From assembly GCA_003562535.1 (NCBI GenBank), contig PWUP01000011.1:1-8005 (forward strand): 8,005 nucleotides of DNA, in the 5' to 3' direction. Below the pieces are notes generated by a model that searched no databases, was not told the origin of the DNA, and was given only the letters and a program-made list of their open reading frames with translations. The translations under genes and the position numbers were made by a program. This stretch comes from Gammaproteobacteria bacterium (GTDB taxonomy: Bacteria; Pseudomonadota; Gammaproteobacteria; Competibacterales; Competibacteraceae). Of the stretch, positions 7,468 through 8,005 are shown piece by piece; positions within the stretch are counted from its first letter, which is position 1, and every line of letters starts with the position of its first letter.

Positions 7468-7572
7468 TCCTCCTGTATGGGTTTGGGTTGAAGGGGCAGT
7501 AAATTACTGCGCATTTGAGCATACTGATCAGCATACAGCGACTGCAAGCGTTCGGCAATGGCATCTGCAGTG

Positions 7573-7589
7573 GGGGCGGTCATCGCCCC
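7573..7589. repeat. GC-rich hairpin GGGGCG/CGCCCC
   Basis: A perfect 6-base stem with a 5-base loop (GTCAT), overlapping the homopolymer run where the decayed reading frame appears to shift. There is no adjacent T-run, so it is not a terminator. It may matter only as a place where polymerase slips. Confidence 0.4.
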
Positions 7590-7605
7590 AGGTTGCAAAA
7601 TCAAA

Positions 7606-7637
7606 CAGTGCTACGGGGTGAATATCCCGTTGTGCTG
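7606..7637. repeat. Imperfect 12-base inverted repeat
   Basis: Arms 7606-7617 and 7626-7637 match at 9 of 12 positions around an 8-base spacer. The innermost five pairs, ACGGG with CCCGT, are perfect. No function can be assigned. It is one of several palindromes in this stretch. Confidence 0.35.
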
Positions 7638-7680
7638 ACACCGCATTGTTTACCGATTGTCGTCATGATGCGCAGTCATC

Positions 7681-7701
7681 GCGGTTCGTAATCTGAACCG
7701 C
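7681..7701. repeat. Perfect 7-base inverted repeat
   Basis: GCGGTTC (7681-7687) and GAACCGC (7695-7701) flank a 7-base loop. It starts about 30 bases after the minus-strand stop codon at 7734 and so could be a weak transcript-end structure for that gene, but there is no T-run on either strand. A tRNA T-arm was considered and rejected. Confidence 0.45.
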
Positions 7702-7733
7702 AACGACGAATTCATCGTATTCCGTAGTATTAG

Positions 7734-8005
7734 CTAATCGAACCCATTGAATTTGCTGTAAGGCACTCCCCCTCTCCTATTGTGCCAATCCTCAGCCCGG
7801 AAAATAATAGGATTGTCAGGGGCAAGAGTCATGTGCCAATCGAAAATGAACTGGCGACTGTTGACCATCTGGACAAGAGTGCCTGCGTGAGCCATGCCGG
7901 TATTACGATCTGCCATCCGCGCAGTTTTGACATGTTGCGAAAGAATCGTTGATGAGGCTATGGCGCGGTTAATGGCTTTGGCTGTCTCCTCTGCAATCCC
8001 TGTAC
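7734..8005 (-). CDS. Unknown protein, C-terminal part, running off the window
   Basis: The frame is open from the window edge to a TAG at 7736-7734, giving 89 visible residues. The first half is alanine-rich and helix-like (AEETAKAINRAIASSTILSQ, then QHVKTARMADR). The second half is aromatic and mixed (QFIFDWHMTLAP, then IIFRAEDWHNRRGGV). There is no signal peptide or membrane segment in the visible part and no motif I can tie to a family. An internal ATG at 7916 has no ribosome site, so the gene more likely begins beyond 8005. The last eight codons may be out of frame: a lost G in the G-run at 7768-7772 would divert a longer product into the neighbouring frame (see the adjoining decayed segment). 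It is not HoxY, which would be expected here in a standard hox operon. Confidence 0.45.
   Translation of the reverse strand, partial: TGIAEETAKAINRAIASSTILSQHVKTARMADRNTGMAHAGTLVQMVNSRQFIFDWHMTLAPDNPIIFRAEDWHNRRGGVPYSKFNGFD

Larger units (their letters stand above)
7449..7776 (-). pseudogene. Probable decayed downstream part of an unknown gene
   Basis: After the stop at 7736-7734, protein-like sequence continues on the minus strand in a different frame. It is open from 7776 except for one TGA (7665-7663) and contains TTEYDEFVVAVQITNRDD, then VALFDFATWGDD. Near a run of five C (minus strand, 7572-7576) it can shift into a third segment containing TADAIAERLQSLYADQYAQM, which ends at TGA 7451-7449. 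The first shift could occur at a run of five G (minus strand, 7768-7772). Read this way, two single-base indels in homopolymers and one nonsense codon separate three plausible coding pieces. The alternative is random open sequence. I recognise no family. The frame containing TADAIAERLQ could also be a small separate gene starting at the ATG at 7583 (44 codons plus stop), but its start has no good ribosome site. Confidence 0.35.

Noticed and set aside
7663..7665. In-frame TGA as a selenocysteine codon
   Set aside because: The surrounding frame has no clear start, shows frameshifts and has no known selenoprotein motif. A nonsense codon in a decayed gene is simpler.
7393..7701. CRISPR array or phage attachment site
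   Set aside because: The palindromes differ from one another in sequence and spacing, there are no regular direct repeats with spacers, and no integrase or tRNA is present.
7658..7708. Possible tRNA-like cloverleaf around the GCGGTTC/GAACCGC hairpin
   Set aside because: There is no proper acceptor stem, anticodon arm or CCA-compatible end. The loop does not match a T-loop.

Overview
The window reads as a chromosomal segment of a moderately GC-rich proteobacterium, most likely a gammaproteobacterium. This rests on remembered family resemblance of the encoded proteins, not on a search. The combination of acetate activation, propionate activation and a BktB-like thiolase would suit a polyhydroxyalkanoate (PHA) accumulator, for example a glycogen-accumulating Competibacter-type organism or a purple sulfur bacterium. 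That placement is inference.

Layout. At the left edge (1-591, plus strand) lies the 3' part of a 3-methyladenine DNA glycosylase gene. It converges on a long minus-strand block, and the gap between them holds a rho-independent terminator (628-665) oriented for the minus strand. The minus-strand block, in transcription order, is acs (acetyl-CoA synthetase, 5760-3820), a BktB-type beta-ketothiolase (3793-2603) and prpE (propionyl-CoA synthetase, 2593-695). The gaps are 26 and 9 bases, so this is almost certainly one operon, from a leader just above 5760 to the terminator at 665-628. Upstream of acs, after 161 bases, lies hoxH on the same strand (7388-5922). It encodes the catalytic large subunit of a bidirectional NAD-linked [NiFe] hydrogenase, with both nickel-binding cysteine pairs intact.

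The right-hand 600 bases are not an ordinary hox operon. The small subunit gene hoxY normally precedes hoxH, but no part of it is visible. Instead there is a compact 75-base palindromic element (7393-7467) resembling the terminal hairpin of IS200/IS605-type elements. Beyond it is a stretch that looks like a decayed or frameshifted minus-strand gene of unknown family (about 7449-8005, running off the window).

How the genes work together. Acs and PrpE turn acetate and propionate into acetyl-CoA and propionyl-CoA. The thiolase can condense two acetyl-CoA to acetoacetyl-CoA, or acetyl-CoA plus propionyl-CoA to 3-ketovaleryl-CoA; these are the entry compounds for hydroxybutyrate and hydroxyvalerate polymer units. 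The same enzymes could also work in the degradative direction. HoxH, if it has partners elsewhere, would exchange electrons between H2 and NAD(H). A link between it and the acyl-CoA operon is suggested only by adjacency and shared strand.
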